Source: Pycnopodia helianthoides (taxonomy: Eukaryota > Echinodermata > Asteroidea > Forcipulatida > Asteriidae). From it: 64,000 bases of DNA. Each line of letters begins with the position of its first letter. Position 1 is the stretch's first letter. Below, piece by piece: positions 1 through 13,000 of this stretch. The notes beneath the pieces were generated by a model that saw only the letters and a program-made list of their open reading frames with translations, made no database searches and was not told the origin of the DNA. The translations under genes were made by a program, and so were the position numbers. The stretch spans positions 13,804,009-13,868,008 of the forward strand of contig CM063247.1 of assembly GCA_032158295.1 (NCBI GenBank), given 5' to 3'.

Positions 1-119
1 CTTGAGAGTCAAAAGCCTCACTGACTGGGGAACCTACATGTAGTTACAAAATGTACGGGATAAAATAATGTCAATAACATTAATAACAATAACAATAAAT
101 CAAAATTTATAAACCAACT

Positions 120-406
120 GGGCCCAATTTCACAGCGCTGCTTAACCGCCGATTCTTTGCTTACTGCATGAATTTCTATTTCATAGCGATGCTAACCCTT
201 AGCACACGAAAAGGCATGCTAGCCTCCCGGTGCTTACTGCACAAAAAAGAATGACGTATCAATGCAAAATATACATGGTGAACGCACAAGATGACCGCCT
301 TATTTTCTTGCTAACCTGTGAAATACACCTATGCTTAAGCAAATTTTTCTGCTACAGTTAGCACGAAAATTTGCTTACTGATAAGCAGTGCTATGAAATT
401 GGGCCC
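120..406. mobile_element. MITE, GGGCCCAATTTCA family, copy 1
   Basis: Begins GGGCCCAATTTCA and ends with the reverse complement TGAAATTGGGCCC. The interior shows paired GCTTA/TAAGC motifs. The element is non-coding and foldback-like. Further copies lie at 2893-3095, 4215-4408, 10175-10358, 15231-15380 (partial) and 20511-21059. Confidence 0.75.
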
Positions 407-733
407 AGATGCAATGCCTCACAGTGCTGACAGAAAAATTCAGTTAACAACAAGCAAAATACAAAAAGTACAACCATAGAGCAAGGACTAAATAAAGGTA
501 AGATAAAGTTATAAACTTGATCAAGTCATGAACCCATCGGTTCCAAAGCCCATTCAGGAAGTTGTCAAACTTTGTAGGAATAGGATATGGCACTGCTGCA
601 TGCAGTGCAGGTACAAATCAATGGGCCAGAGGGGTAAAATTTCCATATCCAACTCAACTGCCTATTTGATCGATCTTTATGAAATAAAATAGTAAACTAA
701 AAGTGTCTTATTTACTCAATTGAGATGTATATT

Positions 734-1093
734 CAGGCCTTGCGCTTAAGCTTTTGTAAAGTAGCCGCCGGGCCAGTAAACTGTGCATTTTACTTGCCCC
801 CAGGAAGTTTTAGTAGCCCAGATTTTGAACAGGAATTGCAATGAATGTAATGTTCTGATGTGTTAATGTTAACGATCACAACCAGTTTAATTAGTTATAT
901 TCACACACTCAATAAGGATTAACACATTTTATACATTAATTATTCACATCTGAAAAGGAAGAAATTAGCATTTTAAACAAGTAGGTTGCACAGTTTTTAG
1001 TAGCCCACAGGGCAAGTTAAGAAGTGGTGTTTACTAGCCCATAACATTTTTTACTAGACAATGTACGCCGGCTAGTGTTAAGGGCAAGCCCTG
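734..1093. mobile_element. MITE with CAGG...CCTG ends and ATATT target duplication
   Basis: A 360-base element with imperfect inverted ends (CAGGCCTTGCGCTTAA / TTAAGGGCAAGCCCTG). It is bounded by ATATT at 729-733 and 1094-1098. It shares GGGCCAGTAAA with the nested element at 20626-20980 and is probably a related family. No coding capacity. Confidence 0.7.
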
Positions 1094-2892
1094 ATATTGT
1101 TTTTTGATGGAAATGTGCGTTGCCGTTGGTAACATCAATGAATCATGAATGAGTGAAAAAGTGGCAGTCTAAATTTTCAAAATTATATGGACATTTTTCT
1201 GGGCTAGAACTTAGAAGTAAAATTATGTGTGCCATAACTCAATAATGAATGGCAGAAGTAGGCCTAGTGCCAGTGCACATGGTCACTACATTAGATAGAG
1301 AAATGCACTGCCTGCATGGAGTGGCACTGGCAGTTTGGACTGGTTTAATGGTGTGGTGTACTGTAACCATGGTGTAGCGTTAACTGTAATGTCCGGAAAT
1401 TGGGCACAAGTCGACCTTTGCTTGGCGTTCATTCCTTGCTCAAAAAGACTCAATCAAAACTTACCCCCCAAATGACAGCTTGGAATTTTAACCCATTCTG
1501 TGGCCGGCTGTTCGCTATAATCCTAGAGTGATTTGATGTGATTTCCGATTACCCACAGACGACGACAGACGGCAAACGGATTCTTTATAAACAAACTTAC
1601 TGCAGCACGTTTATTATTGTTGATGGTTGGTGATGGTGGGGGGGTATGGAAATCAACGTCTGGATACCGTAATTTTGACAGCATCCGACTATACCCAAAC
1701 CACGGGCAAAATCCGTGAGAACGCAAGTGAAACAACGTGTAAAGCAATGGGCGAGCGGGGAGATGATACAAATGGAAACAGTTAAATCAATAACCATAAG
1801 AAGATTCCTTTTCTCACGAAATTTGTGGGTTGTTTCCGCTTTTTCTCCCCTGAGTAGCTTCAAAACTTTCTCAATGTTTGCAAAACGATAAAAGTAGAAG
1901 GAATTATCGTTCGGTATCTCAAAACACAGTCGTGACACTTTCCGGCCATGTACGTATGTGCGCGGCGGTGCGCTCTTTTTGCGCCTGCGCTGATGACGCG
2001 TACCGCCTACAGCGCGTGCTACTGGTGTTACGCGATTGTTTGGTGAATATTCAACGCGAGCGTACGTAAGACCCTCCGGGAAGTGTGTACAATTTGTTTT
2101 TTTATTGGATATAAGTTGAGTCTTAGAAATCCCTTAAATAAAGAAATTCACGAAAATTCTTGGATTATTTCCTAAATCTAAGTTGTAAGAACGACGTTTT
2201 AACGGTTGAATCTCAATGTCCAGCATTGTAATCGGCCATTGATTGTTCATGAAGTGTTACCTTAAATTCTAGGGTGAAAATATGATTTTCTTTTATTCCC
2301 ACATTTAATACGACACCACAATGCTTAGAAAGTGACAAACCAATTCGTTTACACATTTCTTACGATTTTTTCCCTAAGATCAGAAAAAGCCTGCAATTAA
2401 ACGACTTTTGTACGACTCCAGTTTCCTTTGTGATACTTAACTTGGTCGAGTCGCAATCAGCAGGACAAACTTAACACTACATCGGCCTTTTGCTCATCAG
2501 TTGTTGACAAGTGGCGATATAATACATTTAACCTCTGTACGCGAACAAATCATGTTTGGAAATGAGAATTGTAATTTATTTGCAAATTGAAATTTAATTT
2601 TCCCCTGAATTTCATTGTTTATGTCTATGAATGCCATGCTTTGGCATGGTTTGGGCATTTTGTTTACCCGGTCGCTGTATGTCGTGATTACAACGTGCGT
2701 CTTTTGCGTCATTCCTCGGATTGGTAAACAAAAACACAAACAAAATTCTCTCAAGAAAACACATACTTCCAGATCATTATGAAAAAAGGTGAGCAACAGT
2801 GACGATTGCAGAAATTCGTTGAAGAATTTAAAGAACAGTTTTATGATATATTCATGGCAACCGTGCCGCTACGGGTGTGTGAGTGTCACATC

Positions 2893-3095
2893 TAGGCCCG
2901 ATTTCATGGCTCTGCTTACCGTAAGCAAAGAATCGACGCTTGGGGAAGCAGGGAATTCTGCGCTTCCGTCAAGCGTATTTCACGGGTTAGCGGGAAATTT
3001 CGGCTTGTGCGCGGGCGTACCACGTTACTAGGCATTCTACGCTTACACAGCTGGCGCAGAAATTCGACGGTTAGCAGAGCCATGAAATTGGGCCC
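2893..3095. mobile_element. MITE, GGGCCCAATTTCA family, copy 2
   Basis: Ends TAGGCCCGATTTCATGGCTC and GAGCCATGAAATTGGGCC form an inverted pair. About 200 bases. Confidence 0.7.
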
Positions 3096-4214
3096 TGGTT
3101 CCTACCATCAGGATGTTTGAGCGTGAATTTTGAAAATGTCACCACAACAGGCACTTCCAGGGTTTGTTAACTGACGTGTTTTGTTTGTTTTCTTTTCTTA
3201 GAGGATGACAGTTGACATGAAGAGTGTTGGGGAGTGCACAAATCTAGCCCGATGCAGAGTACCATTGAATTTCAAACTTTGCAATGGTAACACAGTCATG
3301 CAGTTTCATCATGATTGTCTGCTTCAGAGTTTGGTAATTGGGAAAAGAACCTGTGAAATCTCTCAGAGTAGAGTTTAAGTCCACTAAAAATTAACAACAC
3401 ATTACTCATCCAGTTTAAATGCTATAATTTTATTATACATTAATCTCAGAATTTATTATTTTTTTATCAGAATGACACTGATAATGTTAAGTCCCCAGAA
3501 TAGGCATTTGTCATCATTGGAAGGTAATTTGGCAATATTAAAGCTGTTTAAAGGCTTTCATGTCAGAGCTTTGGGCACTAGAGTAAGTTACTTATACAAT
3601 ACCAAGTTTTCAAAATCACAAAACCCTACAATGTCCAGAGCAGGGTGAGTCATTTTTAATTACATGCCATGCAAAAGAAGTCTGTAGTATACTGTTGCTC
3701 AATCACCTTCAAATGTTTCACACAAAAAAATACTTATGATACGAGCGTTATCTTTGAGAGGTTTTGAATTTCAAATTTAAAAATGCACCAACTCCTGAAT
3801 GGAAAGCAAAATGTCAAATTCGAATTCGAAATCGAAACAAAACATTCTCCTCTTGGAATATTTCTGGTCAAGTGAAAGTTCTGAGCAACAATTCATATCA
3901 TCAGTTCAGTAATAAAACGTCATTATTATAATTTCTATTAACTTCATAAAATTGGGCTTGCCACATTTTGAAGAGCCTGGTAATTGGACTTAATTGCTGA
4001 TACATGTATATCTACCAGTATTTGTAAAGCATAGATAAATATGACATTTGTTTGGAAAACAATTACTTAAGGTGTTTGATAGTTTTCTGTTTTAGCCTTT
4101 TAGATCTAAGACTCTTTTTACCATAATTATGAAGTTACAAATAATGACCTTATAGCACTGATCCAACGATATGTTCCGGTAAATATTTGCCTCATAATCA
4201 ACCCCTGTACTGTC

Positions 4215-4408
4215 TGGGCCCAATTTCATAAAGCTGCAGAAAATATTGCTTAACATTTTTTTTTTGCTAAGCAGAATGAGCAAGATACCAGCCACAAATG
4301 GTACATGTGGCATGATGGTAGTTTGGCTGGTAACCTTAGTCTGGTAAGCATGTATTTTGTTGTGCTTCGCATCTTGTTGTGCTTAAGCAGCTCTATGAAG
4401 TTGGGCCG
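4215..4408. mobile_element. MITE, GGGCCCAATTTCA family, copy 3
   Basis: Starts GGGCCCAATTTCATAAAGCT and ends AGCTCTATGAAGTTGGGCC. The interior has the typical GGCTGGTAACC and TTTGCTAAGCA motifs. Confidence 0.75.
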
Positions 4409-5209
4409 TGGTATTAAGAGAAAGCTGAACCGGCGAGCCCCGTCTAGTCCAAGCTGATTCGTACGTCCTACGGACTTCATTCAACCATGAGCAAGTTAGA
4501 CCAATGGACATAAAATGAATTAATGTTGATCTCCTGAGCCTATACAATCTTTGAAGGTATAATTCAGTGAACGCAAAACAACCACCACTTTCAAACAATT
4601 AATCGGCAGGCCAACTTGCTCCGTGGTTGAAGGATGGCAGGAGTTCATCCGTTGCTAATTTTAAAAGTTAACAACTGTGCATGAAAAGTCACAGGAATCC
4701 CTTGTTCAGTATTTCCTAAAGACAAGTGGCAACAAACATGTTACAGGCTGTTGTATTATTGTAGAAAATGCATGCACAGGTAAATAGTACAGTTTCATCT
4801 TAGAATACAAGAAAGGTTTTTGAGATCAACTATACTTTTAAATTCCTGTCTTGAAGTGAACATTAAGTGGTTGTTCTTAACAATTTCTTTATATTCTAAT
4901 GTGGCAACAGAAATTCAAATAACAAGTTTTGATTATTTTATCTTTGAAAATTGTCAATAAGCTGCCATCTCGAAACATTTAAATCAAAATATGTCCCATA
5001 ATTTCTCTCTGCCCTGAACCAGTTGTATTTCATTATTACTATTTATTGTTGATAATAAATAAAATTGCAATCACAGCTGTGAAACGATAGGCCTATACAT
5101 TTATGTAGCGTTTCCCCTATCAGATTGACTTTCCTATGGTGGACAACAACTAAAAGGCCTTTATGTAGATGTTGGAAGAATTAACAGATTTCATAACAAA
5201 TTCTTATTC

Positions 5210-5720
5210 GACTACAATTGTTTTTGAAGTAAGACCATTTGGCTATGGCTAATGCTATATTAGCTTTAGCCACAATATGCTTAAAGCCAAAGCTGTTGCT
5301 TTTACAGCATAGCCCAATAAGTCATTTTGTGAGTGAGACTTGAACAATGTCTGGTACAATGACTTGCTTAGCCATAAATTACCGCTTAAACTAACATTCC
5401 TCAGACTATGGAGACAGTTGCCAATGGTTTGTGGAAAGCTTTTGTATAGCAACCTCCAGATTTAGCAAACCCTGGTTCCATTGTTCCATACACATTCATT
5501 CAAAATTATATGGGTGTTCGCGTAACAACGCCAAACAATTTGACATAGCAACTGTCTTTGTAGTCTGAGGAATTCCAATATTAAGCAGTAACTTGTGTCT
5601 AAGTGAGTCATTGTACCAGACATCACTCACATCTAAAATCGCTAATGGCTTTATATAAAAGGACATTCCATGGCAACTATCTTGGCGACACCCAGACTAC
5701 AACCAAGTAACATTCTCCAA
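5210..5720. mobile_element. Foldback element (long inverted repeat)
   Basis: Sequence around 5,330-5,425 (GTCTGGTACAATGACTT; CCTCAGACTATGGAGACAG) reappears inverted at about 5,545-5,640 (CTGTCTTTGTAGTCTGAGG; AGTCATTGTACCAGAC). The arms are imperfect and the exact ends are unclear. Confidence 0.55.
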
Positions 5721-8519
5721 TTAACCATTACAGTGCATCTTATTAGGCCATCGCAAGTAAATCTTTAATTTCAAGCTTTATATAAATAAATTTCCAGGAT
5801 GAAGACCTACATATAATTTTGCTTCGTTCTTAAAAATACATAAATGTCAGTAGCAAAACTAATTTATGAGAATGTCCGTTGATTGAAACAACTCGACGAA
5901 GATGGTTTTTGGATGCTGTACAACGGCAAAACAAATAAATAAAATACAGATCCAAGATGACTGATAGTAAGATACATGTAATGATGCATCGGCATCAGAC
6001 GGTTTGGTATTACAACCTGAATATAAAACCCCAAACTATCAAAACAAAATGGGCAAATTGATCTATTTGTTTTTTAAACTATGGCTCAGGATAGCATGGT
6101 TTAGGATAGCATGGTATTTTATTCGTCGTTAATATGATATATAAATAGCAGTCAATTATGAAAAGGTTACGATGACCCCCCCCACCCCCTTCCCACAGCC
6201 CATCCCCTTCCAAGCACCCTTATAATATAAACAATACAATTTGATTCGTCATTAATTATCTCGTATAATTTGATGCATGATACATTGTAGACTTCATTGT
6301 TTGGCTTTGTACACTGTGTACATGGTGACTCTGATGACCACCATTACAATCTTGGTTATATAGTGACCCGTTTGTGACCCTGTACTGTACAATTTTCTTT
6401 TTTTTTACAATATTGAAGAGAAGTCTGAAGATTTAAAATTCAAGATCAATTAAGGCAAATATTGCCCATTATTAATTAAAGAGCACTTATAACATCTGGT
6501 TTACTTTCAAGGAGAAAAAACGAATTGTGAATTTTGTTTTAAGAAAGGAAGTCTTGGGCCTGTTGCCACAACCCTAAAGAAAAGAAAATAAACAAAAAAT
6601 AAAAATAAAAAAAACATTTAAATAAAAATAATAAACAAATAACTAACAATAGTTATAATAGTAAATAAAATAAATAACTTAAAAGCAAAATAAAAATAAT
6701 ACCCTAAAGGAATGAAGACAGAGTTGATTTTTTAAAATGAAGAATACAGTCAATCTAATCCAACAGTTTAAAAAAAGAGAAAGTTTTTTCCCCTCCATAA
6801 ATATTTCATCACAATGGTTACTTGGTATCATGAAAACCAGCAGATAATTAAAATAACATGGTAAAGAATTCCCAGCAATGCAACTTTAGTGTCATTTCTT
6901 CCAGGATAAAATACCTGCAACAGGTCCAGAATTTGAATCTTGTAGAGACAGTTCCAGACCCGTCATCCAACATAAAGGTGACATTCGGCTCTTCCATGAC
7001 AAAAACAGCCCAACTCGAATATTTGTATTTTTGATTATAAGATCGTTTCTGGGTAAATTGAGGGCGCTTTTTCATTTTCTGGAAGTTTCAACTTACAGTG
7101 TATGGTTTTGAATAGAGCATGGTCTTTAAAGCTGTTTTTAATGCTACTGTTATCTGCCGAGCTTACAAGCAGTGTTTTGACATGGAAGGGCCGCATTGTA
7201 TTCCACCGTGAAATCAAGTGACCTTATGAATACAACTTGTTAATAGTTTTGAGATAAGATAATTGCTTCGAGACAGCTTTCACAAACTGAATAACATTAC
7301 TAACGAATGTAAATAAAATCGACAATAAAATTCACCAACTCAGTTAAACCAGATGTTTTCCCTCGTGTATTTTTGTTTCTTCACTACTTCAGACTTTTGT
7401 AAATAATTATGAATCTTTATCGATGGATTTGTAAGCTTCCATAAATCTGCAATATACTTATGTGGATTGTTACAGCGCATAGCTTTAAAATGAAGTTCCA
7501 ATTCAGTTTCACTTTAAACATTTCTAATCATTAAAAACCAAAGGGTTATAGTTACATTACTCACTTCCATGGACAGTGTTTTATTTGGTGACATCTGAAT
7601 TCATTCCAAATGTTTGGTTTTCAATAGACCCCTGTTTTGATGATGTCATGGTTTGTCAGTGTTGTAACTGGGTACTGCATTACCCACAGTTGTGCAGAAA
7701 CACACACAGGTTTCCCATTCGTATGCAAAGTGGTAGACAAACTGTGACGTCATCAGTACTAAGGTATGTTATTTGATACAATAGTAAGATCTCTGATGTA
7801 GAGCTTGACAGCCCAGATACAATGGTACAGTAACCCAAATGTTGTGAGTTCAAATCCTGACCAAGCTTTTTGTTTTGTGGTTGGTCATGTTCTACACAAC
7901 AATGTGAAATCTCTAATAAATGGTAAATTATTATTTCTTCCAGTATGAGTCTTCCTGTCACTAAGGCTGTGACCACACCATGGGTCATTTTAGTTGCAAA
8001 GCTTTTTCCAACAGCTAATTCATTTTAACTTTGAAAGCAAAAAGAATCCACAAAGATTTCATTTGAAAGCTTTCTCATACCTTAAACTGGAATGCTATGG
8101 GAATAAATTCTCGTGGTACATTAATTGAAAACATGATACAGATATTCTGTGCATTACTAAATAATTCTTTTGGAACTAATTCATAACATCTATAATAATT
8201 TAATAGCAGTGTTTCTGTTGTTGATAAATTTTAAAATATTATTGCAATATTTCTTTCTGAAAAAATGTTTGATCTCAAAATTTGCATCATTGACTTTAGT
8301 AATGTAATTATAACTCTTTCTTAAAAGTAAATATTTGACATTTTTCCAAATAATACTGTGCAGTGAGTACCATCATTGTCATTTTGAAACCAGAATTTCC
8401 ACATCTCTCCTAACCAGTTGAGGCCATGTCTGTCCTAATCTATACTGCTTTCCTTATTTTAAAGTTTCCCAAGTTGCTATTTTTCTTTGAAATAAAAAGG
8501 AACAAATAAAGATAGGGTC

Positions 8520-8780
8520 ATAGATTGTTTTTTGTCACTGTAATGCTGATTTATAGGCAAAGCTATAAAGAAAGAAACAATAAAAGTCACATGTGAAAGT
8601 TTCAGCTGAACACAGGGTCTACTTGCCCAAAACAGCAACAAAACTGTTGCAGTATTTTCAAAAGAAAGACAAATCCATCTATGTCTAGGGAGGTGACAGC
8701 GGGTACCAAACGCATCTCTGGCCGCAGTCTTCGCAAACAACCCTAACAAATCTGAGAAACAAATCATGCATGAATCATTT
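8520..8780. repeat. Dispersed repeat, AAAAGTCACATGTGAAAG family
   Basis: Shares an ordered set of motifs (AATAAAAGTCA..GTGAAAG, GTCTACTTG, CAGCAACAAA, TTTTCA, ATCTCTGGCCG) with 29860-30060, 30270-30440 and 34665-34830. The last two belong to the tandem duplication. Origin unknown. Confidence 0.6.
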
Positions 8781-9958
8781 CTCAGATTCAAATTTTTGGG
8801 GGTGAAAAGTTCCAAACCATATTACTTCAAAGGGAATCCTTTCTCAAAATAGTTTATACTATCAACAGCTGCAGTGCTTCACACCAAGTAAAATTTTATG
8901 GTCATTAATTAACTTCATTAAAAAATATTACCAATCTATGACCCTAAGTTAAAAGGGACTATGAAGAGAATAGATTTGCAAAACTATGCAAATTTTAAGG
9001 ATCATAAAATTAAAATAAAAACTTCAATTTATGTCAACTTTTTTGAAATATCAATTGAAAATGATAGTTTCAGAGAAAGGGTGCAAAAATGTTGGTTAAA
9101 TTGATGGCATACCTGATTCCTAAACATATCTGAAAGAAATTTTGTCTATTTTTTCATCTAAACTGTAATTTTCACCATAACAAAATCTTTCTGGAAAATA
9201 TTTTTTTAAAGATATTCACAAACCTTCACCTTTTGTAAAATCTAAGATGACTTTTTTTCGTATTTTTTTATTTTTTGTACTTTAGGAATGAAAACAAAAT
9301 TGAAAACCAAAATTTGGAAGCCCTGGTCATTTTGTTTAAAATTGTAAAAAGCTTCTGTTTCTTTTTGTTTTGTTTTTTAATAAATATTATTTTTTTTTTT
9401 TTTTTTTTTTTGTAAGATACATCTTCCTTGTTTTTCCATACATCATAATTTTCATCAATTATTTCTTCTCTCCTTGCACTTTGAAAAAAAGAAATTAAGT
9501 GAACAAAATCAGAGTAAATAATAAATATTTATTCAAATTCTAACTTGAAGAAAAATCATGGCAATCTTATGGGTCAAACTGCAATACTTGTTAAACAGAC
9601 ATGGCCTCCGATAACAATTGTTCAATCATCAGAAAGTAAAAAACACAAATAAGACCAATATGGGGTGGAAACGTTGTCTAATAACAGTCACTCCAAAGCC
9701 TAAGCCTGCCATTATACCAACAGTAACAACTGTAATGTTGATATTTCTGGTAAGACAAATTAGTTTATGGTCTTGAAAAATTAAACAATTCTTTGCTTGC
9801 AAAATCAGGCATGACCATACACATAAACTTTCTAGGTTTTCATTACGAACGGAATTGCTTTTAACATTTGAATAGATTAGAAAGGCATTACCCATGTCTC
9901 ATGATGTGATATACTTAGTGATTGAACCCACTGTGGAAAACTGGTTTCATTTCATGTC

Positions 9959-10075
9959 CTATGTCGTCGTTCCGTGTTGTCTAGAATTATCGTAGGCTGC
10001 TATCAAACTCTTGACATGCGCTAATTTCTCGTGGAGCTCACATCGTCTTGATTCCTTCTTGACATAATCTTTGTC
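9959..10075 (-). CDS. ELL: ELL terminal coding exon
   Basis: Acceptor CTTGTGTAG in phase 0. It encodes DKDYVKKESRRCELHEKLAH then VKSLIAAYDNSRQHGTTT and a TAG stop at 9961-9959. It matches the ELL C terminus (EEKYRCEYLHNKLAHIKRLIGEFD). The exon is only 39 codons. A possible AATAAA signal on this strand near 9,525-9,535 would give a 3' UTR of about 430 bases. Confidence 0.93.
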   Translation of the reverse strand, partial: DKDYVKKESRRCELHEKLAHVKSLIAAYDNSRQHGTTT

Positions 10076-13000
10076 CTACACAAGGGGAGGGAGAAGTTAC
10101 TTTTAATTAGTCAAGCCTTAAAGTAGCTCATTATTTATGGTTAAGAATGAGTCGGTGAAAGCTGAAGTGAAAAGGTCCCAATTTCATAAAGTTGCTAGGC
10201 AGAAAATACTGCTTGGCAAATTTCGTTGCTTAGCAAAATACGCGTTGGGAACCAGTGGCAACAATGTAAACTCTTTGGCTGGTAACCTGTTTTTGCTAAG
10301 CAAGATTTTTCTTTGCTTAGCAAGCTTTTGTGCTTACAGGCTTTATGAAATTGGGCCAGGGTTTAACTTCATAGCTCTGCTCACCACAAAGTTCTGCACT
10401 TCTAACGCCCTGTAAAGCATACAATTCTATGGGCTGTAAGCGCAGAATACGCGGTTAGCGAGTTTATTGTACTGTACCCAATTGAAGATAGAATTGATTT
10501 GGAGTTCACTGGTTGAGAATGAGCTATTGCAATTGATTAGTGAATTCCTCAGTCTGCAAAGGGAATGATTTAATTCTGCAAGCCAAAATATTTAAACTGA
10601 GCATGTTTTGAGCACATTGAATGCTAATATTGAACAGCAAATTATTTTTGAGTAGCATTTGACACACTCTGTATTGCATTTTGCTACGCTATACAAGGGA
10701 AAACATTCGCCGTCATTGGAAGTTAGAATTGTCCAGAATAAAACCTACCGCCTGAATCTTGGTGTATTCCTCTAGAACTTTGAGCTTGATCTGCTGAAAT
10801 TCCTCACTGCCTTCGGATGCGTTATGGAGTTGTTCTTTCAGCTTGGTGAACTTGAGCCTGACTCCCTCTACGCAGGAATGCAACTTCTTATACTCAGGGT
10901 AGTCTCTGTTGAACACATCTTTGTAGCGTTGTTTCTGCTCATGGGAGGTGATTGTTGTGAATTTGCTGGGGTAAGCAAGCAAGAAAGAAAACCACCTTTT
11001 ATTGATTCATTCAGTTAGCTCTGTTTCCACTACAGGAGCAAACTCTGGGACAAATGTTACTGGGATATGCAATTTCTAATCTCTGCTCACTTTGATAACA
11101 TCATTGCCTAGTTTTCAATCCTTTAAAGATTTTGGGCAGGTTTGACCCCCAAATTTAGCTTTAAATAGTAAATAGCTATTTGTATTGATTCGAGAAAGTT
11201 ATAAGCTTTCATTTAAGGTATTGCACAAAAACATCGACCAATGTTTAAGTGGTAGCTAATTAAAAACTAAAAATGAATTGTTGGCGGGATCTAGAATATG
11301 AAACACAAGAGATGACCACTGAAGAGTCTATGACCAGACCAACAGGCTGGAGAACAGTGGTCAACTCTAGAATATGAAATAAAAGAGATGACCACTGAAT
11401 AGTCTGTGACCAGACCAACAGGCTGGAGAACAGTGGTCAACTCTAGAATATGAAATAAAAGAAATGACCACTGAAGAGTCTGTGACCAGATCAACAGACT
11501 GGAGAACAGGTCATCTCTAGAATATGAAATACAAGAGATGACCACTGTAGAGTCTGTGACCAGATCAACAGGCAGGAGAACAGTAGTCACTCTAGAATAT
11601 GAAATAAAAGAAATGACCACTGAAAGTCTGTGACCAGATCAACAGACTGAGAACCGAGGTAATCTCTAGAATATGAAATACAAGAGATGACCACTGTAGA
11701 GTCTGTGACCAGATCAACAGGCTGGAGAACAGTAGTCATCTCTAGAATATGAAATACATGAGATGACCACTGAAGAGTCTGTGACCAGACCAGCAGGCTG
11801 GAGAAGAGTGAGCGAGATTGTTTTTATCTCCTTGTGTTTTTATATGGGCTATTGCAACTATTAAAGGAATAAGGCCTACTGTGTGCTCTGGGCATACACA
11901 AAAGAAGTTCACTCAATTCCTTTACGATAATTACATAACACTTTGGGTTTTTGGCTCTCCCTAGCTAAGATAGAAAGTCTATTGGGACTATTCACAGTTG
12001 ACATTCCAACAACAATTAACACTAACAGTAAGAGGAAAAGCAACATACTCTTGATGTAAGCACTGATAATTAATACATGTGTTGGGTAAGCTTGGGCGAT
12101 ACCACGATATTATCGAATATCGACCTAATATTGACCTAATGATAGGTCAATCATAGCCACAACTCCCACCGTGAGATTTGTAGTAGATTGACGTCATAAA
12201 ATAATAATCGCGATTATATCGAATATCGCGATATATTCTCGACGATATATCGTAGCTGAGAAAAAGCGATATCGCCCAAGCTTAGTGTTGGGCAGCTGTT
12301 ACTGCAACTCAGATGCAACTTTAAAATGTGTTCAATGTTACTGGAAAAAAGATTCTCAAACTCACTTTAGGTAATCTGGTCCACTAGACGTTGATGACAC
12401 ATCGCTCGGAGGTGAAAGTTTGCCGACGGGCTCTATGACCTTTGACCCTGCTTCAGGTTCTTGATGCTTCTTTGTCTCCTTCTCCACTGGTTTAATAATA
12501 CTGGGAGGACTGGATACACGATGGTCAGGAGATTGCTTGGTCGTACTGCTGACGTCATACTTTGAAGGTGGTGAACAAGATGCGGAGGACCCGTCGGCAG
12601 TAGGGCTCTGTTTTTTGGCATTATGGGCAATCCGGGTCTTCTTTGGGGCCTTAAAGTCAACAACATCTGGCAAGAGGGGTCTCTTATGCTGTAAATACAA
12701 CAACATCCATAGAAAATTATTGTACATAATCGATTGGCAGCTAGATGAAAGATACAATTCTTTTTGCCAGAAGTTGAACAAATATTTCAACTTTTGTTCG
12801 AATACGCGCAAGACTTGCACGTTCTACTACAACCTACATCAGATGTTGATGCAGACTTGCATGCAACAAGTGTTAACTAGACAAATCAAACTGAGTAACT
12901 CAAACTAATTCCTCCACTACTTAATTAAGTAGAACCTGACTGCATAAGTAAAACTTTTGATATTTGAACTTGAACTTGAACTCAACAAAATCACAAGATG

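Larger units (their letters stand above)
1..9958. other. Intergenic region downstream of ELL; no gene recognised
   Basis: No open frame here resembles a known protein. The region holds foldback elements (120-406, 734-1093, 2893-3095, 4215-4408, 5210-5720), a CpG-dense patch near 1936-2070, an A-rich stretch (about 6,575-6,700) and a dispersed repeat near 8520-8780. Its right end should be the ELL 3' UTR. Confidence 0.6.

Noticed and set aside
12537..12908. 123-residue plus-strand frame
   Set aside because: It is antisense to ELL exon 8 and runs on into the intron; no similarity.
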